Assembly: GCA_016716005.1 (NCBI GenBank)
Contig: JADJXE010000001.1
Span: 1,935,001 to 1,999,000, forward strand
DNA length: 64,000 nt
Source: Acidimicrobiales bacterium
Lineage (GTDB): Bacteria > Actinomycetota > Acidimicrobiia > Acidimicrobiales > JADJXE01
Direction of reading: 5' to 3'
Shown here: in pieces, positions 50,654 to 58,900 of the stretch
How positions within the stretch are numbered: the stretch's first letter is position 1
Layout of the letters: each line of letters begins with the position of its first letter
Notes under the pieces: model-generated
The model's input: only the letters and a program-made list of their open reading frames with translations
What the model was told of the DNA's origin: nothing
Databases searched by the model: none
Position numbers and translations under genes: made by a program

Positions 50654-51733
50654 GTGAGCGACTCGCCCGTCCCCAACCTGCCGGCGACCGACGCACCGGC
50701 CCAGCCCGCCGTCGCGCCGGCGGCGCCACCGGTCAACGTGGCGCCGCCGAACGCGTTCGTCGACGGCGAGCCGCCCGCCGGCGGGCCGGCCGAGGCCACC
50801 CCACCGCGGACCCCGGTCAGCGACGTCACCGACGGCTCCTCGAACACACTCGCGTTCGAGGAGCAGATCCTGAAGGGCGGCGTCCCGGCCGGCACCCCCG
50901 CCGGGGACGAACCGCCCAACGGCGGCGAAGCGCCCAGCAACGGCGGGGGCGCACCGGACGCCGGTGGGCCGGCCGAGGCCACCCCACCGGAGCAGCTCCT
51001 GAAGAATGGCGTCCCGGTCGGCACCCCCGGCGGGGACGAACCGCCCAACGGCGCCAGCGACGCCGCCGACGCGGCGGCGCCCGGCAGCGCGGGCAACGGC
51101 GGCGAAGCACCGGGCAACGGCGGCCGCGCGCCGGGCCTGCCGGCCACCCCCGAGGCGCCGACGGCGGGCGCTGGGACCGGGAGTGGCAACCGGGTCGACG
51201 GCGGCGACGAGGACGCCCCCCGCCTCCAGGACTTCGGGAGCGGCGCCGAGGTCGACGACGGCGCCCTCAGCGACCTGACCCCCGGGTTCGGGGATCTCGA
51301 CGCCGCCATCGCCGCGGCCCAGGCGGCCGGTTCCGTCGAAGCCCATCCGGTCGAGGCCCTTCCCGACGACGGGGCCCCTCCCGTCGAAGCCCCTCCCGTC
51401 GATGCCCTCGCCGTCGAGGCCCTCCCCGACCACGGGGCCCTGCCCGACGAGGCCTTCGGGTCGGGCGCCGCCACCCCGGAGCACGAAGCGGGGGTTCCGG
51501 TGGAGCAGGTCGGAGGCGCCCACCCCGCCGACCCGGCCTACGAGCAGCAGGCCTACGAGGCGAACCAGCCGTACGACCCGGCGTACGAGCAGCCCTCCTA
51601 CCCGGACGAGCAGCCCGCCGCCCTCGACTTCAGCGGGATCGACCTTCCGGACGTGGAGATCGACGAACCCGTCGTCGACGTCGACACGCCCGACATCGAC
51701 CTGCCCCCCGACCCCCCGCCGCTCCCGGTCTGA
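50654..51733 (+). CDS. Pro/Ala-rich acidic protein, first gene of the dynamin operon (IniB-like position)
   Basis: The 359-residue protein is low complexity, rich in Pro, Ala, Gly, Asp and Glu, with imperfect repeats GGVPAGTPAGDEPPNG / NGVPVGTPGGDEPPNG and VEALPDDGAPPVEAPPVDAL. The end (FSGIDLPDVEIDEPVVDVDT) is strongly acidic. It has no helix or signal peptide. In mycobacterial iniBAC clusters an Ala/Gly-rich IniB precedes two dynamin-like GTPases, and this protein has the same place and style but no clear sequence match. TACGGT at about 50618 could be the -10 box. It may act as a disordered scaffold. Confidence 0.65.
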   Translation: MSDSPVPNLPATDAPAQPAVAPAAPPVNVAPPNAFVDGEPPAGGPAEATPPRTPVSDVTDGSSNTLAFEEQILKGGVPAGTPAGDEPPNGGEAPSNGGGAPDAGGPAEATPPEQLLKNGVPVGTPGGDEPPNGASDAADAAAPGSAGNGGEAPGNGGRAPGLPATPEAPTAGAGTGSGNRVDGGDEDAPRLQDFGSGAEVDDGALSDLTPGFGDLDAAIAAAQAAGSVEAHPVEALPDDGAPPVEAPPVDALAVEALPDHGALPDEAFGSGAATPEHEAGVPVEQVGGAHPADPAYEQQAYEANQPYDPAYEQPSYPDEQPAALDFSGIDLPDVEIDEPVVDVDTPDIDLPPDPPPLPV

Positions 51734-51757
51734 TCAGCCCCGAGCCGAGCCGACGCC

Positions 51758-52063
51758 ATGGCCCCGACGGAGCCTCCCGACGACGCGTACGGCGCCGGCG
51801 CCTCGCCCGGGCCGGGCGGCGCCCCGGCGCCGCTCGTCGGCACCGAGGCGGACCTGCTGGAGGCCGCCCGGGACGTGCTGGGCCTGGGCGCCGACTTGCC
51901 CCCCGGTGACGGCGACGGCAACCGGGCGGCGGCGTCCCCGCTCGGCCCGTCCGCCGACGGCGGCGTGCCCTCGGACGACCCGCTGTTCGGAGACACCGAT
52001 GGGGTCGGCGATCCCGAACCGCCTGACGACGAGCCCCCACCGGGCGCAGACGATGGCGACTGA
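51758..52063 (+). CDS. Small acidic disordered protein upstream of the dynamin-like GTPases
   Basis: The 101-residue product is disordered and acidic except for one helix, GTEADLLEAARDVLGLGADL (about residues 28-47). It starts 24 bases after the previous stop and overlaps the GTPase start by 11 bases, so it is part of the operon. The helix could be a binding peptide for one of the GTPases. No family is recognised. Confidence 0.55.
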   Translation: MAPTEPPDDAYGAGASPGPGGAPAPLVGTEADLLEAARDVLGLGADLPPGDGDGNRAAASPLGPSADGGVPSDDPLFGDTDGVGDPEPPDDEPPPGADDGD

Positions 52064-53948
52064 AGGCGCGGCCGGCGCGCCCGAGGCCGGCGCGCCCGCG
52101 CCCTCTCCACCTCCCGAGCGGGCCGTGCTCGCCCTCGGCCTGAAGGCGGCCACGGCCTACGGCCGGCCGGATCTGGCCGAACGGCTGGCCGGCCTGGCCG
52201 CACGGGTCGAGCAGCCCGAGGTGCGGGTGCTCGTCGTCGGCGAGTTCAAGCAGGGCAAGAGCTCCCTGGTGAACGCGCTGGTGGGGAGCGATCTGTGCCC
52301 GGTCGACGACGACATCGCGACCTCGGCGCCCCTGCTGCTGCGGTGGGCGGCGACCCCCGTCGCGGCCGTGCGGCTCCGCGCCGGCCCGGCGGATGCCACC
52401 GACGGCGCGGAGGACGCCGGCGACGACGGGGCCGCGGCCCTCGACCCGGCCGAGGTGGCCGACTGGGTGACCGAGCGGGCCAACCCGGGCAACCGGCGCC
52501 ATGTGGCCCTCGTCGAGCTGGGCGTGCCGGCGCCGCTGCTCTCCGAGGGGTTGGTCGTGGTCGACACGCCCGGGGTCGGCGGCCTGGGATCGACGCACGG
52601 TGCGGTCACCGCGGCGGCGCTCCCCCTGGCGGACGCGGTGGTGTTCGTGGGCGACGCCGCCCAGGAGCTCACCGGGGCCGAGGCCGCGTTCCTCCAGACC
52701 TGCGTGCGGCTCTGCCCCACCATCGCCTACGCGCTCACCAAGACCGATCTGCACCCGGCGTGGCGCCGCATCGCAGAGATCGACGCGGGGCACCTGGCCA
52801 CCCTCGGCCTCGGCGGGCTACCCCTGCTGCCCGTGTCCGCGACCCTCGCCCGGCTGGCCGAGCCCCGGCACGACCAGCGGCTCGCCGTCGAGTCCGGCCT
52901 GCCGGTGCTCCGCGACTGGCTCACCGCCGAGGTGCTGGGCGGGGCCGCGACCCGCCGGCGGCGCAGCGTGGCCGCCGAGGTGGCCGCGGTGGCCGACCAG
53001 CTCGCCGCCCGCTTCGAGGCCGAGCGGGCCACCCTGGCCGACCCGGAGCACGCCGCCCGCGTGCTGGCCGAGCTGCAGGACGCCCGCCAGCGGGCCGAGC
53101 AGCTGCGGGGAGCGGCCGGCCGCTGGCAGCAGGGTCTCGCCGACGGCTTCGGCGACCTCACCGCCGACGTCGAGCACGACCTGCGGAGCCGACTCCGCGA
53201 CGTCGGCCGCGAAGCCGACGAGGCCCTCGAGCGCTGCGACCCGGCCCTGGCGTGGGCCGAGTTCGAGCCCTGGCTGCGCCAGCGGACGGCCGCAGCCGTC
53301 ACGGCCTCGTACGCACTCCTGCACGAGCGGGCCACCGCCCTGGCGATCCGCCTCGGCGAGGCCTTCGACGTCGACGAGCAGCAGGTGTCCGATCGGCTGC
53401 GGGTCGGGCCCCCCGACGACGCGCTCGCCCTGGCCCCACGCGATGGTGCCCTCGAGGCCCGCCGGGCCGGCGTGGGAGCGATGGCGCTCACCGCCCTGCG
53501 CGGCGGCTACAGCGGCTCGAGCATGTTCGGCATGCTCGGCGGCATGGCGGGCCTGGCGCTGGCGCCACCGGTCGCCGTGCTCGCGGTCGTGGCCTTCGGC
53601 GCCAAGACCGTGCGCGACGAGCGGACCCGCCAGCTGGCCCAGCGCCGGACCCAGGCCCGCACCGCGGCCCGCCGCTACCTCGACGAGGTGACCTTCAGCG
53701 TGTCGAAAGACCTCCGTGACGTGCTCCGCCGGGTGCAACGCACGCTCCGCGACCTGCTGGCCAGCAGGGCCGAGGAGCTGGCCCGCTCCGCGCAGGAGGC
53801 GGCGGCCGCTGCTCAGGGTGCTGCCCAGGCGGCCGCCGGGGCCGGCGGTCCCGGCCGCGAACAGCGGCTCGCCGACGTCGAGGCCGAGCTGCGGCGGATC
53901 GGCGGGTTGCGCCGGCAGGCCCTGGACCTGGTGGAGGCCGCGCCGTGA
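52053..53948 (+). CDS. Bacterial dynamin-like GTPase 1
   Basis: The 631-residue protein has a GTPase domain with G1 VVGEFKQGKSSLVNAL (about residues 61-76), a Thr-containing G2 (DIATSAPLLLRW), G3 VVVDTPGVGGLGS and G4 YALTKTDLHP. A long helical stalk (VAAEVAAVADQLAARFEAER and onwards) follows. Near residue 495 is a hydrophobic paddle, GGYSGSSMFGMLGGMAGLAL to APPVAVLAVVAFGAKT, that should enter membranes. This is the IniA/DynA-type layout. Such proteins oligomerise and remodel or protect the cell membrane. The stop overlaps the second GTPase by 4 bases. Confidence 0.88.
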   Translation: MATEGAAGAPEAGAPAPSPPPERAVLALGLKAATAYGRPDLAERLAGLAARVEQPEVRVLVVGEFKQGKSSLVNALVGSDLCPVDDDIATSAPLLLRWAATPVAAVRLRAGPADATDGAEDAGDDGAAALDPAEVADWVTERANPGNRRHVALVELGVPAPLLSEGLVVVDTPGVGGLGSTHGAVTAAALPLADAVVFVGDAAQELTGAEAAFLQTCVRLCPTIAYALTKTDLHPAWRRIAEIDAGHLATLGLGGLPLLPVSATLARLAEPRHDQRLAVESGLPVLRDWLTAEVLGGAATRRRRSVAAEVAAVADQLAARFEAERATLADPEHAARVLAELQDARQRAEQLRGAAGRWQQGLADGFGDLTADVEHDLRSRLRDVGREADEALERCDPALAWAEFEPWLRQRTAAAVTASYALLHERATALAIRLGEAFDVDEQQVSDRLRVGPPDDALALAPRDGALEARRAGVGAMALTALRGGYSGSSMFGMLGGMAGLALAPPVAVLAVVAFGAKTVRDERTRQLAQRRTQARTAARRYLDEVTFSVSKDLRDVLRRVQRTLRDLLASRAEELARSAQEAAAAAQGAAQAAAGAGGPGREQRLADVEAELRRIGGLRRQALDLVEAAP

Positions 53949-55434
53949 CCACCACCCCGTCGCCGCTGCTGGGCCGCGTGACGGCCCTCCTCGACGAGGC
54001 GGCCCGCACCTACGCCGGCACCACCGCGGCGGCCGAGATCGACACGGTCCGGGCGCGGCTCGACGAGCCGCTCCGCGTGGCCGTGGCCGGGAAGGCGAAG
54101 GCGGGCAAGTCGACCCTGCTCAACGCCCTGGTGGGCGAGGTGCTGGCCCCACCGACGCCGGCGAGTGCACGCGCATCGTCACGTGGTACCGCAACGGCCA
54201 CACCTACCGGACCCTGCTCGCCGAGCGCGGGGGGCCGCTCCGCACGGTGCCGTTCGACCGGGTGGACGGTGCGGTGGTGCCCGATCTCGGCGGCCTCGGC
54301 GCCGATCGGATCGACCGGCTGGTCGTGGAGTGGCCGTCGGCGACCCTGCGGGTCCTCACCCTGATCGACACCCCGGGCATCGGCTCGCTGTCGGCCGACG
54401 TGTCGGCGCGCACCGTCGCCTTCCTGGCCCCCGAGGACGAGGTGCCCAGCGAGGCCGACGCCGTCGTCTACCTCATGCGGCACCTGCACGCGACCGACGT
54501 GCGGTTCCTCGAGGCGTTCCACGACGCCGACGCCGCCCAGGCGACCCCGGTGAACGCGGTCGGGGTCCTCTCCCGGGCCGACGAGGTCGGTGCCGGACGG
54601 CTCGACGCCCTCGCCTCCGCGGCCCGCATCGCCGACCGGTACCGCACCGATCCCACGGTGCGCCGCCTCTGCCAGACGGTGGTGCCCGTCGCCGGTCTGC
54701 TGGCCCAGGCGGCGGCCACCCTCACCACCCCCGAGTACGAGGCCCTGGCCCGGCTGGCCTCCCTGCCCGCCGACGAGGCCGCGGGCCTGCTGATCTCCGT
54801 CGACCGCTTCGCCGGCGGCCCCAGCCCGCTCGGACTGGCCGAGGAGGAGCGCCGCCGCCTGCTCGACCGGCTCGGAATGTTCGGCGTCCGGCTCGCCGAT
54901 GCTCGCCTCCGCGCCCACCCGGCGCCGACGGCGCCCTGGCTCGCAGGCGAGCTCCGCCGAGCCAGCGGCATCGACGGTCTCCGTGAGGTGCTGGCGACCC
55001 GCTTCGCCTCCCAGGCCGAGCTGCTGAAGTCCCGGTCGGCGCTGCTGGCCGTCGAGCGGCTGGTGCACCACCACCCCGTGCCCGGCAGCGACGAGCTGGC
55101 CGGTCGGGCCGAGGCGGTGCGGGCCTCGTCGCACGAGCTCACCGAGCTCCGCCTGCGCCAGGCGATCCGCAGCGGGGCCGTCGAGCTGCGTGCCGCCGAC
55201 GCCGCCGATCTCGAGCGGCTGCTCGGGGGCGGCGACGGCACGCCGGCGGCACGCCTCGGCCTGGCGCCCGGCGCCGTCCCGGCCGAGGTGCGGGCGGCCG
55301 CCCTGGCCGAGCTGGCCCGCTGGCAGCGGCGGGCCGAGCACCCCCTGTCGTCGCCGGCGGTCGTCGACGCCGCCCGGGTGGCGGTGCGCACCTGCGAGGG
55401 CATGGTGGCAGCCCTCCCCCTGCCGAGCGCCTGA
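53945..55434 (+). pseudogene. Bacterial dynamin-like GTPase 2, with one-base frameshift
   Basis: GTG 53945 opens VAVAGKAKAGKSTLLNALVG (G1) in frame. At 54147-54150 a run of four C should be five to read LAPTDAGECTRIVTWYRNGH, the conserved G2 block (P-T-D-A-x-E-C-T). After that base the second frame continues to the stop at 55434: LTLIDTPGIGSLS (G3), VLSRADEVGAG (G4), helical stalk and C-terminus. Joined, it is about 496 residues and complete, like the IniC/DynB partner of GTPase 1. Because only one base of a C-run is missing and the rest is well conserved, a sequencing error or slippage is as likely as true loss. Confidence 0.75.
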
Positions 55435-55449
55435 CGCCTCGGGGCGGCG

Positions 55450-55493
55450 CCTGGTGCCCGACCGGCGCGCGAACCGACCACCCAGGCACCAGG
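55450..55493. terminator. Hairpin between convergent genes
   Basis: CCTGGTGCC (55450-55458) pairs perfectly with GGCACCAGG (55485-55493). It lies between the stop of the GTPase operon (55434) and the stop of the UbiB-like gene (55499), and so could end both transcripts. Confidence 0.6.
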
Positions 55494-55498
55494 AGGGG

Positions 55499-57463
55499 TC
55501 AGTTCAACCCGTCGCGCACGATGGCCGCCACCAGCCGCAGGCCCAGCACCCCCGAGCCGACCAGGCCCACGTAGCCGAGCAGCTCGGTGACCTGCGTGTC
55601 CCCGGCGAACGTGACGCCGCCGTCGGCGGCCAGCAGCAGCGCCGACGCGACGGCGACCCCCGAGGAGAGCAGGCCGAGCACCAGGCGGTTCACCAGCAGT
55701 GTGGCCGCCCGCCGGTCGTCTTCGGTGCCGAGCAGGCTGACCTTGGTGCGCAGCTCGCCACGCTCGGCCAGGCTGCTGATCCGGTCGATCCGGTTCGGGA
55801 GCTGGCGCAGCACCGGGAGCATCTGCACCAGCTCCCGCTGCACGAGCTCCTCGGGTTGGGCGGTCGGGTCGGGCTGCTCGGGGAGCTGCAGGCGCTCCTT
55901 CGCGAGCCGCTGGGCGGCGTCGGCCAGCGAGTAGCCGGGCTCGATGACGGTGAGCGTCCCCTCCACGGTGACGAGGGCCCGCACCAGCGAGGTCATCTCG
56001 CGGGGGACCCGGATCTGGAACCGGGTGAGGATCTTCAGCAGGTCGTTCAGGGCCGACGCGCTCACCCCGGCACCGGGCGCGACGTTGCTGACCAGGAACT
56101 GGTGCAGGGCCCGCTCCAGGTCGTCGGGACTGAGGTCGGGGGGCAGGACGGCGATGGACTCGACGCCCTGGCGCAGCACCCCCGTGTCCCCGATCCCTGC
56201 GCCCAGCATGATCTGCAGGATCGCCGACTGCTGCAGGGGGTCGAGCCGGCCGGTCGCGCCCCAGTCGAGGAGCCCGAGGCCGCCGTCGTCGAGGAGGAAC
56301 ACGTTCCCGGGGTGCGGGTCGGCGTGGTAGTGCCCGTGGTCGAGCATCTGGCGGAGCATCGACGCGATCAGCCGGTCGGCGAGGGCGCCGCGGTCCACGC
56401 CCAGCTCCTCGAAGCGGGACTGCTCGGCGACGCTGCGTCCCACCAACCGCTCCTGCACGAGCACGCGCCGGGTGGTGAGCTCGGTCACCGTGGCCGGCAC
56501 CCGCACGCGGTCGAGGGCGGCCACCGGGGCGATGCCGGCGGCGTTGCGACCCTCGATGCGGAAGTCGAGCTCCTGGCGGAGGCCGTCGACGAACTCCTCG
56601 GCCTGGTCGAGCACCTGCAGGTCGCGGCCCCAGGGGGTGCGCTCCTGGGCCAGCCGGGCCAGGCGCAGCACGACGGCGGCGTCCCGCTGGACGAGGACGT
56701 CCACGCCCGGCCGCTGCACCTTCACGATCACGTCCAGCTCGCCGTCGGCCAGCCGGGCCCGGTAGGCGTGGGCGATCGAGGCCGCCGCGATCGGCGTCCA
56801 GTCGAACTCGGCGAACACCTCCTCGGTGGGCCGGCCGAGCTCGCGCTCCAGGAGCGCCCGCATGTCGGCCTCCGGCGCGGGCGCCACGCCGCTCTGCAGC
56901 TTGGCCAGCTCGACGCAGTACTCGGGCGGCAGCAGGTCGGTGCGGGTGGACAGCACCTGGCCCAGCTTCACGAACATGCCGCCGCACTGCTCGAGGGTGA
57001 GCCGGACCCGCACCGGCGTGACCTCGGCCTCGGCCTCGCCGGAGCGCCTGCGGATGCCGAGCTGCGGGCCGAAGCCGTTGGCCCGGGCGACGGCCAGCAC
57101 CTCGCGCGAGCGCCCCAACGGCTGGAGCTTCGCCCGCACGTCGGCGACGGGGCGCGGCAGCACGAAGAGCCCGGCGCGGTCACCCCTGGCCAGGCTCCCG
57201 GGACGGGCCATGAGGTCGATGGCGACGGCGACGGTCATGGTGGCGAGCAAGGCCACCACCAGCACGTTGCGGACGTAGCCGGGGGCGGTGGCGTCGCCGT
57301 CGGCGGCAGCCAGGGCCACGCCATGGCCGATGAGGTACCCGAGCACCCCCGACACGACGACCGCCACCCAGGAGCGGCGCACGCCGAGCAGCCGGCTGGC
57401 CACCAGGGCGATCACCGCGATCACCGGGAGGGTCAGGAGGAAGGTGAGCACGGCCGCGAGCAC
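55499..57463 (-). CDS. ABC1/UbiB-family atypical kinase, membrane-anchored
   Basis: The 654-residue protein has about three N-terminal helices (from VLAAVLTFLLTLPVIAVIAL), then the UbiB kinase-like domain: LTLEQCGGMFVKLGQVLSTR (K-x-G-Q), AAASIAHAYRARL (Ala-rich loop), VIVKVQRPGVDVLV (Lys), QELDFRIEGRNA, HYHADPHPGNVFLLDD and GLLDWGATGRL. Two C-terminal helices follow. UbiB proteins are ATPases that help extract quinone or lipid precursors. GTG 57463 is preferred because TACGCT lies 6 bases before it; an ATG at 57499 is also in frame. Confidence 0.9.
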   Translation of the reverse strand: MLAAVLTFLLTLPVIAVIALVASRLLGVRRSWVAVVVSGVLGYLIGHGVALAAADGDATAPGYVRNVLVVALLATMTVAVAIDLMARPGSLARGDRAGLFVLPRPVADVRAKLQPLGRSREVLAVARANGFGPQLGIRRRSGEAEAEVTPVRVRLTLEQCGGMFVKLGQVLSTRTDLLPPEYCVELAKLQSGVAPAPEADMRALLERELGRPTEEVFAEFDWTPIAAASIAHAYRARLADGELDVIVKVQRPGVDVLVQRDAAVVLRLARLAQERTPWGRDLQVLDQAEEFVDGLRQELDFRIEGRNAAGIAPVAALDRVRVPATVTELTTRRVLVQERLVGRSVAEQSRFEELGVDRGALADRLIASMLRQMLDHGHYHADPHPGNVFLLDDGGLGLLDWGATGRLDPLQQSAILQIMLGAGIGDTGVLRQGVESIAVLPPDLSPDDLERALHQFLVSNVAPGAGVSASALNDLLKILTRFQIRVPREMTSLVRALVTVEGTLTVIEPGYSLADAAQRLAKERLQLPEQPDPTAQPEELVQRELVQMLPVLRQLPNRIDRISSLAERGELRTKVSLLGTEDDRRAATLLVNRLVLGLLSSGVAVASALLLAADGGVTFAGDTQVTELLGYVGLVGSGVLGLRLVAAIVRDGLN

Positions 57464-57469
57464 ACGGGG

Positions 57470-57543
57470 AGCGTAGGTGCCGGGGTCGCCCGCGAGCATG
57501 GCGTCGCCGCGATCGTCGGACAGGACGAGCGCCCGCCTACCGT
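57470..57543. promoter_or_regulatory. Divergent leaderless promoters of the UbiB-like and DUF2254 genes
   Basis: TACGCT on the minus strand (57475-57470) is 6 bases before GTG 57463, and TACCGT on the plus strand (57538-57543) is 7 bases before GTG 57551. Both spacings fit leaderless transcripts. The 62 bases between could hold shared regulation. Confidence 0.5.
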
Positions 57544-57550
57544 TGGGCCC

Positions 57551-58900
57551 GTGCGCGCACCGGCCCGCCCCGCGACGACGCCCGATCGGGCCCCCCACCG
57601 TGGCGTCGCGCTGCGATCCACGCTCTGGTTCGCGCCCGTGCTGATGATCGCCGGCGGCCTGCTGCTCGGGTACCTCGTCAACCGGCTGGACGACCGCTAC
57701 GCCACCGACGAGCTCCCGACCTGGCTGCACCGCGGCAGCGCCGAAGACATCCGCATCGTGCTGGCCACGGTGGCGTCGTCGCTGATCGGCGTCCTGGCGC
57801 TGGTGCTCACGATCACGATCGTCGCCCTCCAGCTGGCCTCGACCACCCTCGGCCCCCGCCTGCTGCGGGTCTTCGTGCGCGACCCGATCACCCAGGTGAC
57901 GATCGGGCTCTTCACCGCCACGTTCGCGTACGCCCTGGTGGTGCTGGGCGACCTGGAGGGCAACGGCGACCCCCCTCACGCCGGCGCCAGCCTGGCCCTG
58001 GCGCTCGCGGTGGCCTGCATCGTGCTGCTGGTGGTGTTCATCCACCACATCGCCACGTCGATCCAGGTGAACGCGGTCGTGGCCCACATCAACGGCGACC
58101 TGCACCGGGCCATCGCCGAGCGGCGGGACGAGGTCGAACGGGCCCGGGCCGGGCACGACCCGGCCGTGCTGGCCGTCGCGGCCGCCGAGCTCGGTCCTCG
58201 GATCGACGCCGAGGGGATCGACGTGCTCAGCCGGACCAGCGGCTTCCTGCAGACCGTCGACCGGCCGAGCCTGGTGGCCACCAGCGCCGCACGGGGCGCG
58301 GTGGTCCGCCTCCGCTATCGCCCCGGCCAGTTCGTCATGACCGGGACCGCGCTGGCCACAGTGTGGCCGGGCGAGCATGCCTCGGCCCTGGCCGACCCCG
58401 TGGAGGACGCCATGGTGGTGGGCGACCACCGCAGCCTCAGGCAGGATCTGGGCCTGGCCGTGGACCAGCTGGTGGAGATCGCCCTGCGTGCGCTGTCGCC
58501 CGCCGTCAACGACACGTTCACGGGCCTCACCTGCGTCGACTGGCTGGGCGAGGCCCTCCGGGCCCTCGCTCCCATCCCCGTCGACTGGACCGCGAACGCC
58601 GACGCCGGCGGAGCCGTCCGGGTGATCGAGGAGCCGCTCACCTACAGTCGGCTCGTGCTGGCCGCGTTCGACAGGATCCGCCACGCCGGTGGGTCCGACC
58701 CCGCGGTGGCCGAGCGGCTCCTGCGCACGATCGAGCGACTCGCCCCGTTCCTCACCACCGACGAGCAGCGGCAGGCGTTGGCCCGTCAGGCCGATCTGGT
58801 GGTGGCCGGTGCCCGCGGCGGGGCGTGGGCGGCCGCCGACGCCGCCGACCTGGCCGAGCGGGCCGCGGTGGCCCGCCGATCGCTGGAGCGGGACGGGTGA
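57551..58900 (+). CDS. DUF2254 membrane protein
   Basis: The 449-residue protein has four helices: TLWFAPVLMIAGGLLLGYLV, VLATVASSLIGVLALVLTIT, TQVTIGLFTATFAYALVVLG and ALALAVACIVLLVVFIHHIA. A cytoplasmic part has RYRPGQFVMTGTALATVWPG, QDLGLAVDQLVEIALRALSP and AVNDTFTGLTCVDWLGEALR, the core DUF2254 blocks (D-x-x-F-G-x-x-Q-L-V-x-I-A-x-x-A-L-S-P-A-x-N-D). Function is unknown. It overlaps the next gene, a diguanylate cyclase, by 4 bases. Confidence 0.88.
   Translation: MRAPARPATTPDRAPHRGVALRSTLWFAPVLMIAGGLLLGYLVNRLDDRYATDELPTWLHRGSAEDIRIVLATVASSLIGVLALVLTITIVALQLASTTLGPRLLRVFVRDPITQVTIGLFTATFAYALVVLGDLEGNGDPPHAGASLALALAVACIVLLVVFIHHIATSIQVNAVVAHINGDLHRAIAERRDEVERARAGHDPAVLAVAAAELGPRIDAEGIDVLSRTSGFLQTVDRPSLVATSAARGAVVRLRYRPGQFVMTGTALATVWPGEHASALADPVEDAMVVGDHRSLRQDLGLAVDQLVEIALRALSPAVNDTFTGLTCVDWLGEALRALAPIPVDWTANADAGGAVRVIEEPLTYSRLVLAAFDRIRHAGGSDPAVAERLLRTIERLAPFLTTDEQRQALARQADLVVAGARGGAWAAADAADLAERAAVARRSLERDG

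Noticed and set aside
49200..51500. Plus-strand frame of over 1000 codons joining the Hsp70 region to the Pro-rich protein
   Set aside because: The first two thirds are antisense to the Hsp70-like ATPase; only the part from GTG 50654 is taken as real.
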